A DNA stretch of 64,000 bases, from positions 930,001 to 994,000 of the forward strand of contig NZ_CP014606.1 in NCBI RefSeq assembly GCF_001584725.1. The letters run 5' to 3'. The notes beneath the pieces were generated by a model that was not told the origin of the DNA, ran no database searches, and saw only the letters and a list, made by a program, of their open reading frames with translations. Within the stretch, counting starts at the first letter, position 1. Every line of letters starts with the position of its first letter. The DNA comes from an endosymbiont 'TC1' of Trimyema compressum (GTDB lineage: Bacteria > Bacillota > TC1). The translations under genes and the position numbers were made by a program. Positions 54,740 through 64,000 of the stretch are shown in pieces.

Positions 54740-55600
54740 CTAAATTATGTTTTTTAAGAGAGTATCCACTATTTTCTTACCTTGTAAATCCAATGGTACT
54801 AATGGTAAGCGAACTTCTTCGGTATCAAATCCCATTCTTGAAAGTGCATACTTCACTGGCACAGGATTACTATCACAAAACAAATCCTTAAATGCATCAA
54901 AATATTCTAAATGTAGCTCTCTAGCCCTGTCTTGATTACCAGCTAAAAATGATGTAACCATTTCATTAATTTCTTTTCCAATAATATGAGAAGCAACACT
55001 GACAATACCGCAACCACCTATTGAAAGAATTGGTAATGTTAAGCCATCATCACCACTATAGATTAAGAAATTATTATCAGTATTTCTTCTAGTTAAACTG
55101 ATTTTTTCTAAATTTCCACAGGCTGCTTTTAAAGAGCTAATATTAGGTATTTTACTTAAAGCAGTAATAGTATCCACTTCAATTTCCTTAACACTTCTAC
55201 CTGGAATATTATAAAGCATAATAGGCTTATCTGTTACACTTGCAACTGCTTTAAAGTGTTCAAAAATACCTCTTTGATTTGGCTTATTGTAGTAAGGGGT
55301 AACTAAAAGAAAACCATCAATACCTAAATCATGAACTTCTTTTGTAAAGCTCATAGACCCTCTTGTGTTAAATGAGCCTGTTCCCACCATAATAGGAACA
55401 GAAATCACATCTTTAACAGCTTTAATAAGTTCAATTTTTTCCTCTTTTGACATAGTAGGATTTTCACCTGTGCTACCACAAAGCAAAATAGAATCACTAC
55501 CATTTTTTTCTAGAAATTGCGCAAGTCGTTGAGCCTCTTTATAGTTAACTTGGTCTCCTCTAAACGGTGTAACCATTGCCGTCATAACTTTTCCAAACAT
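54740..55600 (-). CDS. dapA: 4-hydroxy-tetrahydrodipicolinate synthase
   Basis: It condenses pyruvate with aspartate semialdehyde in lysine/diaminopimelate synthesis. The 286 residues show FGKVMTAMVTPF, LCGSTGENPTMSKEEK near 41, YNIPGRSVKEIEVDT near 132 with the catalytic Tyr, LKAACGNLEKI with the Schiff-base Lys near 158 and YSGDDGLTLPILSIGGCGIVSVASH. Last gene of the riboswitch-controlled dapB-asd-dapA unit, 12 bases after asd. Intact. Confidence 0.96.
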   Translation of the reverse strand: MFGKVMTAMVTPFRGDQVNYKEAQRLAQFLEKNGSDSILLCGSTGENPTMSKEEKIELIKAVKDVISVPIMVGTGSFNTRGSMSFTKEVHDLGIDGFLLVTPYYNKPNQRGIFEHFKAVASVTDKPIMLYNIPGRSVKEIEVDTITALSKIPNISSLKAACGNLEKISLTRRNTDNNFLIYSGDDGLTLPILSIGGCGIVSVASHIIGKEINEMVTSFLAGNQDRARELHLEYFDAFKDLFCDSNPVPVKYALSRMGFDTEEVRLPLVPLDLQGKKIVDTLLKNII

Positions 55601-55612
55601 GATTTTCTCCTC

Positions 55613-56620
55613 CTAAACTAATTCTTCTTCAAGAAGCAGTTCTGCAATTTGCACAGCATTAGTTGCAGCACCTTTTCTTAATTGATCAGCTACTACAAAA
55701 AAGCTAATGCCATTATCAAAAGCTAAATCTTCTCTCACTCGACCTACATAGACCTCATCTGTATCAGAAGTAAAATAAGGCATAGGATAGATGTTATTTT
55801 GAGGATCATATTGGAGTACAATGCCTTTTTCATCCGATAATAATTCTAACGCTTCATCTCTTGTAATTTTATTTTCAGTTTCTATAGTTACTGATTCAGA
55901 GTGGCTTCTTAAAATAGGTACTCTTACAGCTGTAGCTGATATTTTCATATCATAGTCATTAAATATTTTTTGTGTTTCCAAAGTCATTTTCATTTCTTCT
56001 TTTGTATATTCATTGTTCATGAAAATATCAATATGAGGAATTAAGTTAAAAGCAATCTGATGTTGAAACATTTCAACAGTTGGACTTTCTCCTGCAAGTA
56101 CTTCTCTAGTTTGTTCAACTAATTCGTCCATAGCCTCTTGACCTGCACCACTTACTGCTTGATAAGTAGAAACAATTATTCTTTTAATTCTTGACTTATT
56201 ATAGAATGGTTTTAATGCCACACACATTTGAATAGTTGAACAGTTAGGGTTAGTAATAATACCATTATGATTGCGAATGGCTTCAGGATTCACTTCTGGT
56301 ACAATTAGTGGCACATCATCATCTAAACGGAAAAAGCTACCATTATCAATAACAATTACACCTTTTTTTACTGCTTCTCTAGCATACAATTCACTGGCCT
56401 TGCCACCTGCAAAAAAAGCAATATCCACGCCATCAAAAGCATCTATTGTAGTCGCCTCAATTGTATATTTTTCCCCTTTATAAGTCATTTTTTGACCTGC
56501 TGAACGCTCGGTAGCTAATAATTTTAAGCTACCAATAGGAAAGTTTCTCTCCTCTAATATTTGAAGTAAAGTAGAGCCAACTGCTCCAGTCCCTACTATA
56601 GCTATGTTATACTGTCTCAT
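55613..56620 (-). CDS. asd: Aspartate-semialdehyde dehydrogenase
   Basis: Reduces aspartyl phosphate to the semialdehyde shared by lysine, threonine and methionine routes. The 335 residues include IVGTGAVGSTLLQILEERNFP (NADP site), GGKASELYAREAV, ITNPNCSTIQMCVAL with the catalytic Cys near 130, YQAVSGAGQEAMDEL and VRVPILRSHSESVTIET. 22 bases after dapB. Intact. With metA broken, its product now probably feeds mostly lysine/DAP and threonine. Confidence 0.96.
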   Translation of the reverse strand: MRQYNIAIVGTGAVGSTLLQILEERNFPIGSLKLLATERSAGQKMTYKGEKYTIEATTIDAFDGVDIAFFAGGKASELYAREAVKKGVIVIDNGSFFRLDDDVPLIVPEVNPEAIRNHNGIITNPNCSTIQMCVALKPFYNKSRIKRIIVSTYQAVSGAGQEAMDELVEQTREVLAGESPTVEMFQHQIAFNLIPHIDIFMNNEYTKEEMKMTLETQKIFNDYDMKISATAVRVPILRSHSESVTIETENKITRDEALELLSDEKGIVLQYDPQNNIYPMPYFTSDTDEVYVGRVREDLAFDNGISFFVVADQLRKGAATNAVQIAELLLEEELV

Positions 56621-56642
56621 TTTTAATCCTTTCTCCTATCTC

Positions 56643-57428
56643 TTATATTAGTTTGTCTAAGCCTTCAATAAAGCCTTTTTTACCAATTAAATTTCTACAT
56701 GCCATCATAACACCAGGCATAAATGATTCTCTACTCATACTATCATGACGAATTGTAAGAACTTGACCGATATCCCCAAAAATCACTTCTTGATGGGCTA
56801 TAAAACCTGGTAGTCTAACACTGTGAATTCTAAAGCCATCTACCTCGGCACCTCTAGCACCAGGAATAAGCTCTTTTTCTTCTGGATTACCCTGCTTATG
56901 GCTTTCTCTAACTTTTTCTATTAAACCAGCAGTTGTTAAAGAAGTTCCAGAAGGAGCATCTAATTTATTATCATGATGATATTCAATAATTTCTACATTT
57001 TTAAAGTATTTAGCAGCTTTAGCAGCAAACTCCATCATTAAGATTGCGCCAATAGCAAAATTAGTTGCCCAAAGAACACCAATACCTTTTTCAGCAGCTA
57101 TTTTCCCTAATGTTGCTACTTGTTCAGTTGTTAGGCCAGTAGCGCCAATAACAACAGGTACACCACATTCTAAAGCAGTCTTAGCATTATTATAAACACT
57201 TTTTGGCGATGTCAATTCAACCATTACATCTGGCTTTGACTCTTCCAATACTTTTTTTAAATTATCTGATACTACAATAGCATCATCTGTTCCAGCAATA
57301 TCACCAATAGATTCGCCTACATGAAAAGCATCAACAGCTCCCGCAAGAACCATATCATTTTCTTTTTTAAGGGTTCTGACTACTTCACTGCCCATTTTAC
57401 CACACGCACCGCAAACACATACTTTCAT
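56643..57428 (-). CDS. dapB: 4-hydroxy-tetrahydrodipicolinate reductase
   Basis: It reduces the dapA product. About 261 residues starting MKVCVCGACGKMGSEVVRTL (dinucleotide site), with VVIGATGLTTEQ, WATNFAIGAILM, IIEYHHDNKLDAPSGTSL (active-site HHD...K.DAPSGT) near 150 and PGFIAHQEVIFGD. The frame is open to a TTG at 57441-57443. I chose the ATG at 57426-57428 because it is seven bases from GAGGAG. First gene after the lysine riboswitch. Intact. Confidence 0.95.
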   Translation of the reverse strand: MKVCVCGACGKMGSEVVRTLKKENDMVLAGAVDAFHVGESIGDIAGTDDAIVVSDNLKKVLEESKPDVMVELTSPKSVYNNAKTALECGVPVVIGATGLTTEQVATLGKIAAEKGIGVLWATNFAIGAILMMEFAAKAAKYFKNVEIIEYHHDNKLDAPSGTSLTTAGLIEKVRESHKQGNPEEKELIPGARGAEVDGFRIHSVRLPGFIAHQEVIFGDIGQVLTIRHDSMSRESFMPGVMMACRNLIGKKGFIEGLDKLI

Positions 57429-57452
57429 ATTCATACTCCTCAATTTTAATAT

Positions 57453-57489
57453 AAAAATAAGGTCATAAGCATTTTGCTTACGACCTATT
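57453..57489 (-). terminator. Terminator of the lysine riboswitch
   Basis: AATAGGTCGTAAGCA / TGCTTATGACCTTATT-type stem with one mismatch, then ATTTTT on the minus strand, 25 bases before dapB. Confidence 0.88.
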
Positions 57490-57504
57490 AAACCTTAACT
57501 AAAA

Positions 57505-57681
57505 TGCTCATCTGAGTTAGCACTCCACATTCCTGTGACAGTTATAAATCTATTAAACTCATAACCAGCCTAATAAGCTCGGGCTTATTTGACTTCGGCA
57601 AGTTCCCCTTTTCTATTCCTTCTTTGCTTCCATCTCTGGAATAGTACTAATGGTCCTTGCGACCTCTACTTCGATGAAGCT
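57505..57681 (-). promoter_or_regulatory. Lysine (L-box) riboswitch aptamer
   Basis: On the minus strand the L-box landmarks appear in order: GTAGAGGTCGCAAGGACC, AGTACTATTCCAGAGATGG, GAAAAGGGGAACTTGCCGAAG, GGCTGGTTATGA, ACTGTCACAGG and GGAGTGCTAACTC. They are closed by GCTTCATC / GATGAGC. It precedes dapB-asd-dapA, a standard lysine-riboswitch regulon, and would shut the operon when lysine is abundant. Confidence 0.93.
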
Positions 57682-57740
57682 CATATTCAATTCAACTATA
57701 ATTAATTATAGGACATTTTACTTACCCTGTCAATAAATCC

Positions 57741-58508
57741 CTATTTTTCCTTTAACTTTTTATAGCGAATATCTTTATCTGTTTTTAAATTATAGACTTT
57801 ACATAGCTCTAAAATTCTAGATGCGATTCTCTCATCTAGATACATTTCAATATCATTAAAGTCTAAATTTGTTGTAATCACAGTAGGAAGCATATGATTA
57901 AGTCTGTAATTTAATAACAAATAAAGTTGATTCGTCGTCCAAGCTGTATAATTATGAGCACCTAAATCATCTAAAATTAAAACAGAAGCATTTTTAACAC
58001 CATCCATAAAATTATCCTTACGGCTATCATCAAACATCGCTTCCTTACTTTTTCCCAGTAATTCCGGAACTACATAAAAAACAACATCTCTCCCTTGATT
58101 CTTCAGCTCATTATAAATACAAGCGGAAATAAAGGTTTTTCCTGAACCGACTGGTCCAGTAATAAATAAACCTTTAAGGTTTTTTTTACCCTCCATAATT
58201 TCTACTACAAAGGACTCACAAGCTACTAATACTTTTGCTGCTTTATCCTCATAGGTTTCACCACTAACTGTAGCATCAATGACTTTATTAGGGTAATACT
58301 TAATTTTAAAATCATCTAAAGAAACACCATCTAGCTTTTTAGGCAGCCTAACTTCCCTTTTATAACTATCACAGGTACATGGAAATGCTTTGCCATCAAC
58401 AACAGAATAACCAGTATCCTTGCATTTTTCGCAAACATAAGTCTTCTCATCTGAAATTGTTAACTTACTAAGCAAAGCATCTAATTGCTTTTTTACACTA
58501 TTATCCAA
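57741..58508 (-). CDS. DnaC/DnaI-like helicase-loader ATPase
   Basis: 255 residues, an AAA+ primosomal protein. The N-terminus has a zinc-type cysteine set (YVCEKCKDTGYSV, AFPCTCDSYKREV). The ATPase shows Walker A LFITGPVGSGKTFISA near 120, Walker B SVLILDDLGAHNYTAW near 175 and sensor 1 TVITTNLDFNDIEMYLDERIASRIL. It is 16 bases after a DnaD-like gene; such pairs in Clostridia load the replicative helicase. Intact. Whether it should be called dnaI or dnaC depends on naming habit. Confidence 0.9.
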   Translation of the reverse strand: MDNSVKKQLDALLSKLTISDEKTYVCEKCKDTGYSVVDGKAFPCTCDSYKREVRLPKKLDGVSLDDFKIKYYPNKVIDATVSGETYEDKAAKVLVACESFVVEIMEGKKNLKGLFITGPVGSGKTFISACIYNELKNQGRDVVFYVVPELLGKSKEAMFDDSRKDNFMDGVKNASVLILDDLGAHNYTAWTTNQLYLLLNYRLNHMLPTVITTNLDFNDIEMYLDERIASRILELCKVYNLKTDKDIRYKKLKEK

Positions 58509-58524
58509 AATAATCTCCCTGTTT

Positions 58525-59247
58525 CTAATTTAAATAAACATCATCGTATTTACTCTTATTCGTAGACTTCTTCTTAGTTTTTTTATTTTTAACTTCAGTC
58601 TTGTTTTTTTTTACAGCTTCATTTTCATATGCTGAATTAACTCCTTTTTTCTCCCAGTCTAAAAGAATTCTGTCTATGTATTTGAAATTCAATTTACCTA
58701 TGAGAACAGCTTCAGTTAAAGCTTCTTTAATCATTGATTCCGAATACATTTTTTCATGTAACCACTCCTGAATATTATCAATTTCAATAGGAGAAAGAAT
58801 TCTGCCAAACTCCCCTTCAAATAACTGATACATATTGCCTTGGCTAATAATGGCTTCATCAGCAACAACTTCTTTTTTTTCTTCTATATTATGTTGTTTA
58901 TCTGCTTTTTCTTCTTTGCTCCATAGCTCAAATAATTTTTCAAGTAAAGGGGTTAATGAATAGCTAATAGAACCATTGTTTTCTTCGTGAGTAACCATTC
59001 CTTTTTGAATTACATTAGATAATAATAAGAACAATTGACCCTCATCAATACCCATAGTTTTACACAAAAGATCTTCAGCAGGAGACTCATTGTCTTCCCC
59101 GTACTTAAAATACCAAAGTTCCATTAACAAAAAACATTCATCCATAGTTAAATTCAACTCACGAAATTTAGTGAAAAGAACTTTTGGCAATGCAACAATT
59201 CCTTTCCCTAACATTGATTCTAAAAATTCTAAATAGGTATTGATCAT
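58525..59247 (-). CDS. DnaD-domain primosomal protein
   Basis: 240 residues. The N-terminal winged-helix-like part (KVLFTKFRELNLTMDECFLLMELWYFKYG) matches DnaD/DnaB proteins. The C-terminal DnaD domain (YQLFEGEFGRILSPIEIDNIQEWLHE, IKEALTEAVLIGKLNFKYIDRILLDWEKKGV) carries the YxxxIxxxW-type end. A very basic Lys-rich tail follows. It overlaps the aminotransferase gene by four bases and precedes the DnaI-like ATPase. Intact; likely helicase loading at origin or restart. Confidence 0.9.
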   Translation of the reverse strand: MINTYLEFLESMLGKGIVALPKVLFTKFRELNLTMDECFLLMELWYFKYGEDNESPAEDLLCKTMGIDEGQLFLLLSNVIQKGMVTHEENNGSISYSLTPLLEKLFELWSKEEKADKQHNIEEKKEVVADEAIISQGNMYQLFEGEFGRILSPIEIDNIQEWLHEKMYSESMIKEALTEAVLIGKLNFKYIDRILLDWEKKGVNSAYENEAVKKNKTEVKNKKTKKKSTNKSKYDDVYLN

Positions 59248-60413
59248 AACTGCTCCTGTAATTTTTTAACAAAACGTTCAATTCTGACTAAAGCTTCTTC
59301 TATTTCTTCAATAGAATAAGCATAGCAAATTCTTAAGAAATATTTCCCATTTTCACCAAAGGCAATACCTGGAACAACAGCAACTTCCTCTTCAGCAAGG
59401 AGTCTATCAGCAAACTGTTCCCCATCAAGTCCTGTACTCTCAACACTTGGGAATGCATAAAATGCACCCTCAGGTTCAAAGCAAGTTAGGCCAATTTCAT
59501 TGAATCTATCAACAATAAAACGTCTTCTCTTATCATAAATTTTAACCATTTCTTCCATAGCAGGAACACCGAATCTTAGAGCATGTTCCGCTGCAACTTG
59601 AGCCATAATTGGCGCACAGAGCATTGTAAATTGATGAATCTTAACCAATTGAGTCATTACCTCTGAAGGACCACAAACATAACCCAATCTCCAACCAGTC
59701 ATAGCAAAAGCTTTTGATACACCATTAATAACAAGAGTACGTTCTCTCATATTTGGCAAAGAAGCAAAGCTTGCATGTTTTTTACCATTATAAGTTAGCT
59801 CACCATATAATTCATCTGAAATTACAAATAAATCATGCTCTTTAACGACTTCACTAATTTCCATCATTTCTTCTTTTGTCATAATAGCCCCTGTTGGATT
59901 CATTGGGTAAGGCATTAGCAATACTTTTGTTTTGTCAGTTAAATGATTAAGAATATCTTCTTTTCTCAATTTAAACTTGTTTTCAGCTGTTAAATTAACT
60001 AATACAGGTTTACCACCAGCTAATATAACTTCAGGTTCATAAGCAACATAACTTGGTTTCGGAATTAAAACATCATCACCAGGATTTACAAGAGTTCTCA
60101 AAGCTAAATCTAAAGCTTCACTTGTCCCTGTAGTTACTAATATTTCATTTTCGGGATTATAGAATAGATTAAAGCGCTTATTTAAATATTCATTAATTGC
60201 TTCACGTAATGATTCTAATCCCCAATTACTAGTATAATAGGTTTCTTCATTGAAAATAGATTGCACTGCAGCATCACTGATAGCCTTAGGAGTAGCAAAA
60301 TCCGGCTCACCGACCCCTAATGAAATAACCCCCTCAGCATTTTCAAAGTACTTCCTAATACCAGAGGGCTTTAAGGACTTAACGCCCTCAGATACAAATT
60401 TACTATAGTCCAT
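59244..60413 (-). CDS. Class I/II pyridoxal-phosphate aminotransferase
   Basis: 389 residues of aminotransferase fold type I: ISLGVGEPDFATPKAI, YTSNWGLESLREAI, TTGTSEALDLAL, MPYPMNPTGAIM (substrate and PLP contacts), ISDELYGELTYNGKKHASF, and INGVSKAFAMTGWRLGYVCGP with the Schiff-base Lys near 235. The C-terminal FLRICYAYS holds the carboxylate-binding Arg. This group includes aspartate/aromatic transaminases of the PatA type. In lysine synthesis a PatA homologue can supply the N-acetyl- or LL-DAP aminotransferase step, but that link is only suggested by proximity to dap genes. Intact. Confidence 0.9.
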   Translation of the reverse strand: MDYSKFVSEGVKSLKPSGIRKYFENAEGVISLGVGEPDFATPKAISDAAVQSIFNEETYYTSNWGLESLREAINEYLNKRFNLFYNPENEILVTTGTSEALDLALRTLVNPGDDVLIPKPSYVAYEPEVILAGGKPVLVNLTAENKFKLRKEDILNHLTDKTKVLLMPYPMNPTGAIMTKEEMMEISEVVKEHDLFVISDELYGELTYNGKKHASFASLPNMRERTLVINGVSKAFAMTGWRLGYVCGPSEVMTQLVKIHQFTMLCAPIMAQVAAEHALRFGVPAMEEMVKIYDKRRRFIVDRFNEIGLTCFEPEGAFYAFPSVESTGLDGEQFADRLLAEEEVAVVPGIAFGENGKYFLRICYAYSIEEIEEALVRIERFVKKLQEQL

Positions 60414-60426
60414 AATTAGTCACCTT

Positions 60427-62838
60427 TTATTTTACAACCAAGTTGAAAATCTTGCCAGGAATATAAATTTCCTTAACAATGGTCTTCCCTTCAAGATGGC
60501 GTAAAACACCTTCCTCTTTAAAAGCAATTTCCTTTGCTTCTTCCACAGTACTATTTCTATTAATTGAAATAGTACTTCTCAATTTACCATTAATTTGAAT
60601 TGGTAATTGCACTTCATCCTCCAGAGTCTTTGACTCATCAAATGTTGGCCATTGTTGTTGATTTAACATGGCAGGATACCCCAACTCTACCCATAACTCC
60701 TCTGTAATATGAGGGGCTACTGGATTGAGTAAAATTAAAAATGTCTCCATTTCCTTTCTATTAATAGTTCCTCTATGTAGAAATTCATTGGTTAATTCCA
60801 TTAATGCAGAAATACCTGTATTGAATTTCAATGTTTCAAAATCTTCACTAACCTTCTTAATCGTTTGATTGATTTTAACTTCCATTTCCTTAGAATAAGT
60901 TTCTCCCTCAGTTAAATTAGAAGCCATTTTCCAAACTCGATCTAAGAAACGTCTACAACCTTTAACCCCATTTTGGGACCAAGGCACACTTTTTTCAAAA
61001 TCTCCAATAAACATTTCATACATGCGTAAAGTATCTGCTCCAAATTCATTGACAATATCATCTGGATTAATTACATTGCCTCTGGATTTTGACATCTTCT
61101 CATTGTTCTCACCTAAAATCATACCATGCGACGTTCTTTTTTGATAAGGTTCTTTTGTGTTAACTACGCCAATATCATAAAGAAACTTATGCCAGAACCT
61201 TGAGTAAAGAAGATGAAGGGTAGTATGCTCCATTCCCCCATTATACCAATCTACAGGTAGCCAGTATTCAATTTTTTCTTCACTAGCCATAGCTTCTTTA
61301 TTTTGAGAATCAATATAACGGATAAAATACCAAGAAGATCCAGCCCACTGAGGCATTGTATCAGTTTCTCTCTTAGCTACTCCTCCACAAATCGGACAGG
61401 CAGTATTCACCCAATCATCCATTAAGGCTAACGGTGATTCTCCATTATCAGTAGGTTCATAAGTTTCAACTTCTGGTAACTCAACAGGCAAAGATTCTTC
61501 TGGCGCAGGAACCCAACCACATTTTTCACAATAAACTAAAGGAATTGGTTCCCCCCAATAACGCTGTCTTGAAAATACCCAGTCTCTTAATTTATAATTA
61601 GTAGTTTTCTTCCCAATACCTTTACCTTCTAAAAACTCACTCATTCTTTCAATTGCTACTGGAACAGTTAAGCCATCAAGGAAATCTGAATTAACTAACA
61701 GGCCTTTTTCATTATCAGTATAGGCTTCCTTACCAATATCGCCACCAGAAACAACTTCAATAATAGGTAAATCAAAAGCTTTAGCAAATGCATAGTCTCT
61801 CGTATCATGGGCAGGCACAGCCATTATAGCCCCTGTTCCATAACCACTTAAAACATAATCTGAAATAAAAATTGGAATGGATTTTCCAGTAACAGGATTA
61901 ATTGCTCTTATCCCTTCAATTTCTACCCCAGTCTTTTCTTTATCTAACTCAGTTCTTTCAATATCAGATTTTTTAGCTGCCGCCTCCTTATAGTTATCTA
62001 AGGCTGTTCCATTTTTAATTTTATCTTTAAGAGTATTAATAATTGAATGCTCAGGAGCAATAACCATATAGGTTGCACCAAATAATGTATCTGCTCTCAT
62101 TGTAAATACTTTCAAGGATTCATCAGTACCCTCAATTTTAAAATCAACTTCACAACCATAGGAACGACCAATCCAATTTTTTTGTTGTGTTTTTACACGC
62201 TCAATATAGTCAACATCATCTAAATCATCAATTAAACGATCTGCATAAGCTGTTATTTTAAGCATCCATTGATTTTTAATTTTCTTGACAACTTCATTGC
62301 CACAGCGCTCACATCCTCCATTGACAACTTCTTCATTGGCTAAACCAACTTTACAATTGGGGCACCAGTTAATTGGAAATTCTTTTTTATAGGCTAAGCC
62401 TTTTTTAAACATTTGAATAAAAATCCATTGTGTCCATTTATAGTACTCTGGATCTGTTGTATCTATTTCCTTCGACCAGTCAAAAGAAAATCCTAAAGCT
62501 TGCAATTGTTTTTTAAAACGAGCAATATTTTGAATTGTCACTTCTCTTGGATGCATTTTATTTTGAATTGCAAAGTTCTCTGTAGGTAGCCCAAAGGCAT
62601 CCCAGCCCATTGGAAACAGCACATTATAGTCCTGTAATCTTCTTTTTCTCGCCACAATATCCAAGGCCGTATAAGGTCTTGGATGACCTACATGAAGGCC
62701 TTTACCAGAAGGATATGGAAACTCAACCAAAGGGTAAAGCTTTGGTTTATCACTCTGATCCTCAGCCTGAAAAACGCCTTTTTCTTCCCAGATATTCTGC
62801 CATTTTTTTTCAATTTCATTTGGATTATATTGTTTCAA
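60427..62838 (-). CDS. leuS: Leucine--tRNA ligase
   Basis: A class I synthetase for leucine. The 803 residues start [27 protein letters not shown] is [16 protein letters not shown] near residue 42, the CP1 editing domain has [19 protein letters not shown] and [16 protein letters not shown], the zinc-type motif is [22 protein letters not shown] is [11 protein letters not shown] near 575, and an anticodon-binding domain follows. No T-box leader is visible in the short upstream region (62839-62958). Intact. Confidence 0.97.
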   Translation of the reverse strand: MKQYNPNEIEKKWQNIWEEKGVFQAEDQSDKPKLYPLVEFPYPSGKGLHVGHPRPYTALDIVARKRRLQDYNVLFPMGWDAFGLPTENFAIQNKMHPREVTIQNIARFKKQLQALGFSFDWSKEIDTTDPEYYKWTQWIFIQMFKKGLAYKKEFPINWCPNCKVGLANEEVVNGGCERCGNEVVKKIKNQWMLKITAYADRLIDDLDDVDYIERVKTQQKNWIGRSYGCEVDFKIEGTDESLKVFTMRADTLFGATYMVIAPEHSIINTLKDKIKNGTALDNYKEAAAKKSDIERTELDKEKTGVEIEGIRAINPVTGKSIPIFISDYVLSGYGTGAIMAVPAHDTRDYAFAKAFDLPIIEVVSGGDIGKEAYTDNEKGLLVNSDFLDGLTVPVAIERMSEFLEGKGIGKKTTNYKLRDWVFSRQRYWGEPIPLVYCEKCGWVPAPEESLPVELPEVETYEPTDNGESPLALMDDWVNTACPICGGVAKRETDTMPQWAGSSWYFIRYIDSQNKEAMASEEKIEYWLPVDWYNGGMEHTTLHLLYSRFWHKFLYDIGVVNTKEPYQKRTSHGMILGENNEKMSKSRGNVINPDDIVNEFGADTLRMYEMFIGDFEKSVPWSQNGVKGCRRFLDRVWKMASNLTEGETYSKEMEVKINQTIKKVSEDFETLKFNTGISALMELTNEFLHRGTINRKEMETFLILLNPVAPHITEELWVELGYPAMLNQQQWPTFDESKTLEDEVQLPIQINGKLRSTISINRNSTVEEAKEIAFKEEGVLRHLEGKTIVKEIYIPGKIFNLVVK

Positions 62839-62958
62839 ATCTACCTACCTCCTAATTGTTACATTCTACCAAATTTTATGCTCTTTTACAATGGGGCTCT
62901 AACCATTAAACCCCTTATGCAGCTGATAAAAATTAGCTTTGTGTGTATTTAATAATAA

Positions 62959-62998
62959 ATAAAACGAGGATAATACAATTTATTATCCTCGTTTTATT
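62959..62998. terminator. Bidirectional terminator between leuS and the EIIC relic
   Basis: AAAACGAGGATAATA / TATTATCCTCGTTTT, a perfect 15-base stem with a five-base loop (CAATT) and T-runs on both strands. On the minus strand it ends the EIIC unit. Confidence 0.9.
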
Positions 62999-63021
62999 AA
63001 ATAATATAAATGTGATACTAT

Positions 63022-64000
63022 TTATTCCTCTAATTTTAAATCTCCATCTTTTATCCAGCCTTTTTTCTAAAAAGAAAACCTACAAGACCAATTAGTAACA
63101 ATGGTATAAGAAACTGAATTGCTAAGATTTTAGGTATGGATTCCACCCACCCCATTACATCAATAGTGGCCAATTTGACCAACTAAACCACTGCTTCCCA
63201 TGCCTGCTCCAATAGAACTAGTTTCCATTTTAAAAACCAGAATAGAAATAGGGCCTAAAATACCATCTAAAATTAAATTAGGCAACCAAATAATTGTCTT
63301 TTTAAGAATATTACCCATCTGTAATTTAGGCGTGCCAATACCATGAGTCATAAAACTTGAAATACCATTGTCTCTGTAGCCTAAAATTGCAAAACCCATC
63401 ATTTGAACAGCAACAACCTGTTAAGGCAGCGCCTGCAGCAAGACCATTAATTCCTAAAGCAATTGATAATGCTGCACTACTGGTTGGTAAAACCATAATA
63501 ATCCCCATAATAACTGCTAAAAGGATACCAGTAGGAATAGGTTGAAGTTCAGCTGCTCCATTAATACAGCTACCTAAAAATGTCATAAAAGCACCAATAG
63601 GAGGCGCTATTAAATAAGCGGTTAATGCTCCCGTTAAAATTGTTACAAAAGGTACTACAATTAAATCTAATTTAGTTTTTCCATTTACTAGACGACCTAT
63701 TAGGATACCCACTGTAGCTGCTACAATAGCACCTACAGGCTCATTGGATTTTAATATAGCCGTGTTTTTTTGCGCACACCGCTGTCGATAACTACAGCCC
63801 CAGCTCCAAAGGCTTCTGTAACAATAGAACTGTAAAGGACAAGTGGCGGTGCTTTTAATTCGTAAGCTACACCTACACCAATAGCTGATCCTAAGAATAA
63901 ACCAGCAACCATACCTATTTCATTTAATATTGGCAAACTAAATAATAGAGCCAGTTGTTTAAGAATTAAACCTGTTACTAGAGTAGCAAATAAACCATAC
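63022..64000 (-). pseudogene. PTS-type EIIC membrane protein (PTS_EIIC_2 group), broken, cut by window edge
   Basis: An integral membrane protein whose readable pieces are NEIGMVAGLFLGSAIGVGVAYELKAPPLVLYSS, VGILIGRLVNGKTKLDLIVVPFVTILTG, IGAFMTFLGSCINGAAELQPIPTGILLAV, LGINGLAAGAALTGCC and MMGFAILGYRDNGISSFMTHGIGTPKLQMGNI. These fit the predicted sugar-specific permease group PF13303. Frames change near 63765, 63420, 63165 and 63065. The C-terminus KKGWIKDGDLKLEE ends in TAA at 63022-63024. The 5' end lies beyond base 64000. No EIIA/EIIB partner is visible. Confidence 0.82.

Overview
This is an AT-rich Bacillota (Firmicutes) chromosome segment, most likely from class Clostridia. The evidence is spoVS beside ymdB and rny, the Prp/L27 N-terminal processing pair, DnaI/DnaD-type primosome genes, four different cis-acting riboregulators (SAM-I, guanidine-I, lysine, T-box), and the cluster radC-mreBCD-PBP2-rodA-TIGR03960-TIGR03936-rplU-prp-rpmA-obgE. 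Nearly all genes lie on the minus strand, so the window behaves as one co-oriented replichore arm. I cannot name the species. No tRNA, rRNA, CRISPR array or phage region was seen.

Layout, in window order: (1) 1-6766 holds alaS (cut by the left edge), spoVS, ymdB, rny, recX, recA and yedF. (2) 6767-9130 is a cytosine-deaminase-like amidohydrolase gene split by a dead IS3-type element. (3) 9250-10373 is a SAM riboswitch in front of a ruined metA. (4) 10400-22200 carries rpsT, a broken flavoprotein gene, holA, broken comEC and comEA, rsfS-yqeK-nadD-proA-proB, broken yhbY, obgE, rpmA-prp-rplU. (5) 22545-24086 is a guanidine riboswitch with a Gdx-type exporter and three LiaF-like genes. (6) 24100-36016 holds two radical-SAM-linked genes, rodA, PBP2, mreDCB, broken radC, an ArsD-like gene without cysteines, broken maf and rex, and folC. 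(7) 36018-44002 holds valS with its T-box, a TPR-like protein, a large GT-C-like membrane protein, a broken second folC-like gene and pgi. (8) 44132-54608 is a decayed accessory tract: surface-protein relics, an LRR surface protein, two dead tetR genes, and the entire phoU-phoR-phoB-pstBACS locus in ruins. (9) 54740-62838 holds the lysine-riboswitch operon dapB-asd-dapA, dnaI/dnaD-like genes, an aminotransferase and leuS. (10) 63022-64000 is a broken PTS-type EIIC gene running off the right edge.

The dominant signal is selective gene decay. About twenty loci carry frameshifts, in-frame stops, internal deletions or truncations. The long housekeeping genes (alaS, rny, recA, proBA, obgE, the mre-PBP2-rodA group, valS, leuS, pgi, dap genes) read cleanly. 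That contrast is hard to explain by random sequencing error and fits a lineage shedding competence (comEA/comEC), de novo methionine entry (metA), high-affinity phosphate uptake and its signalling (pst/pho), redox repression (rex) and surface functions. What survives is translation, cell-wall elongation, lysine/diaminopimelate and proline synthesis, and guanidine export. I did not find a convincing new molecular system. The most interesting specific items are the G10 tract at the phoR/phoU junction, the IS scar whose excision restores the reading frame, the intact-looking SAM riboswitch left in front of a dead gene, and the cysteine-less ArsD homologue.
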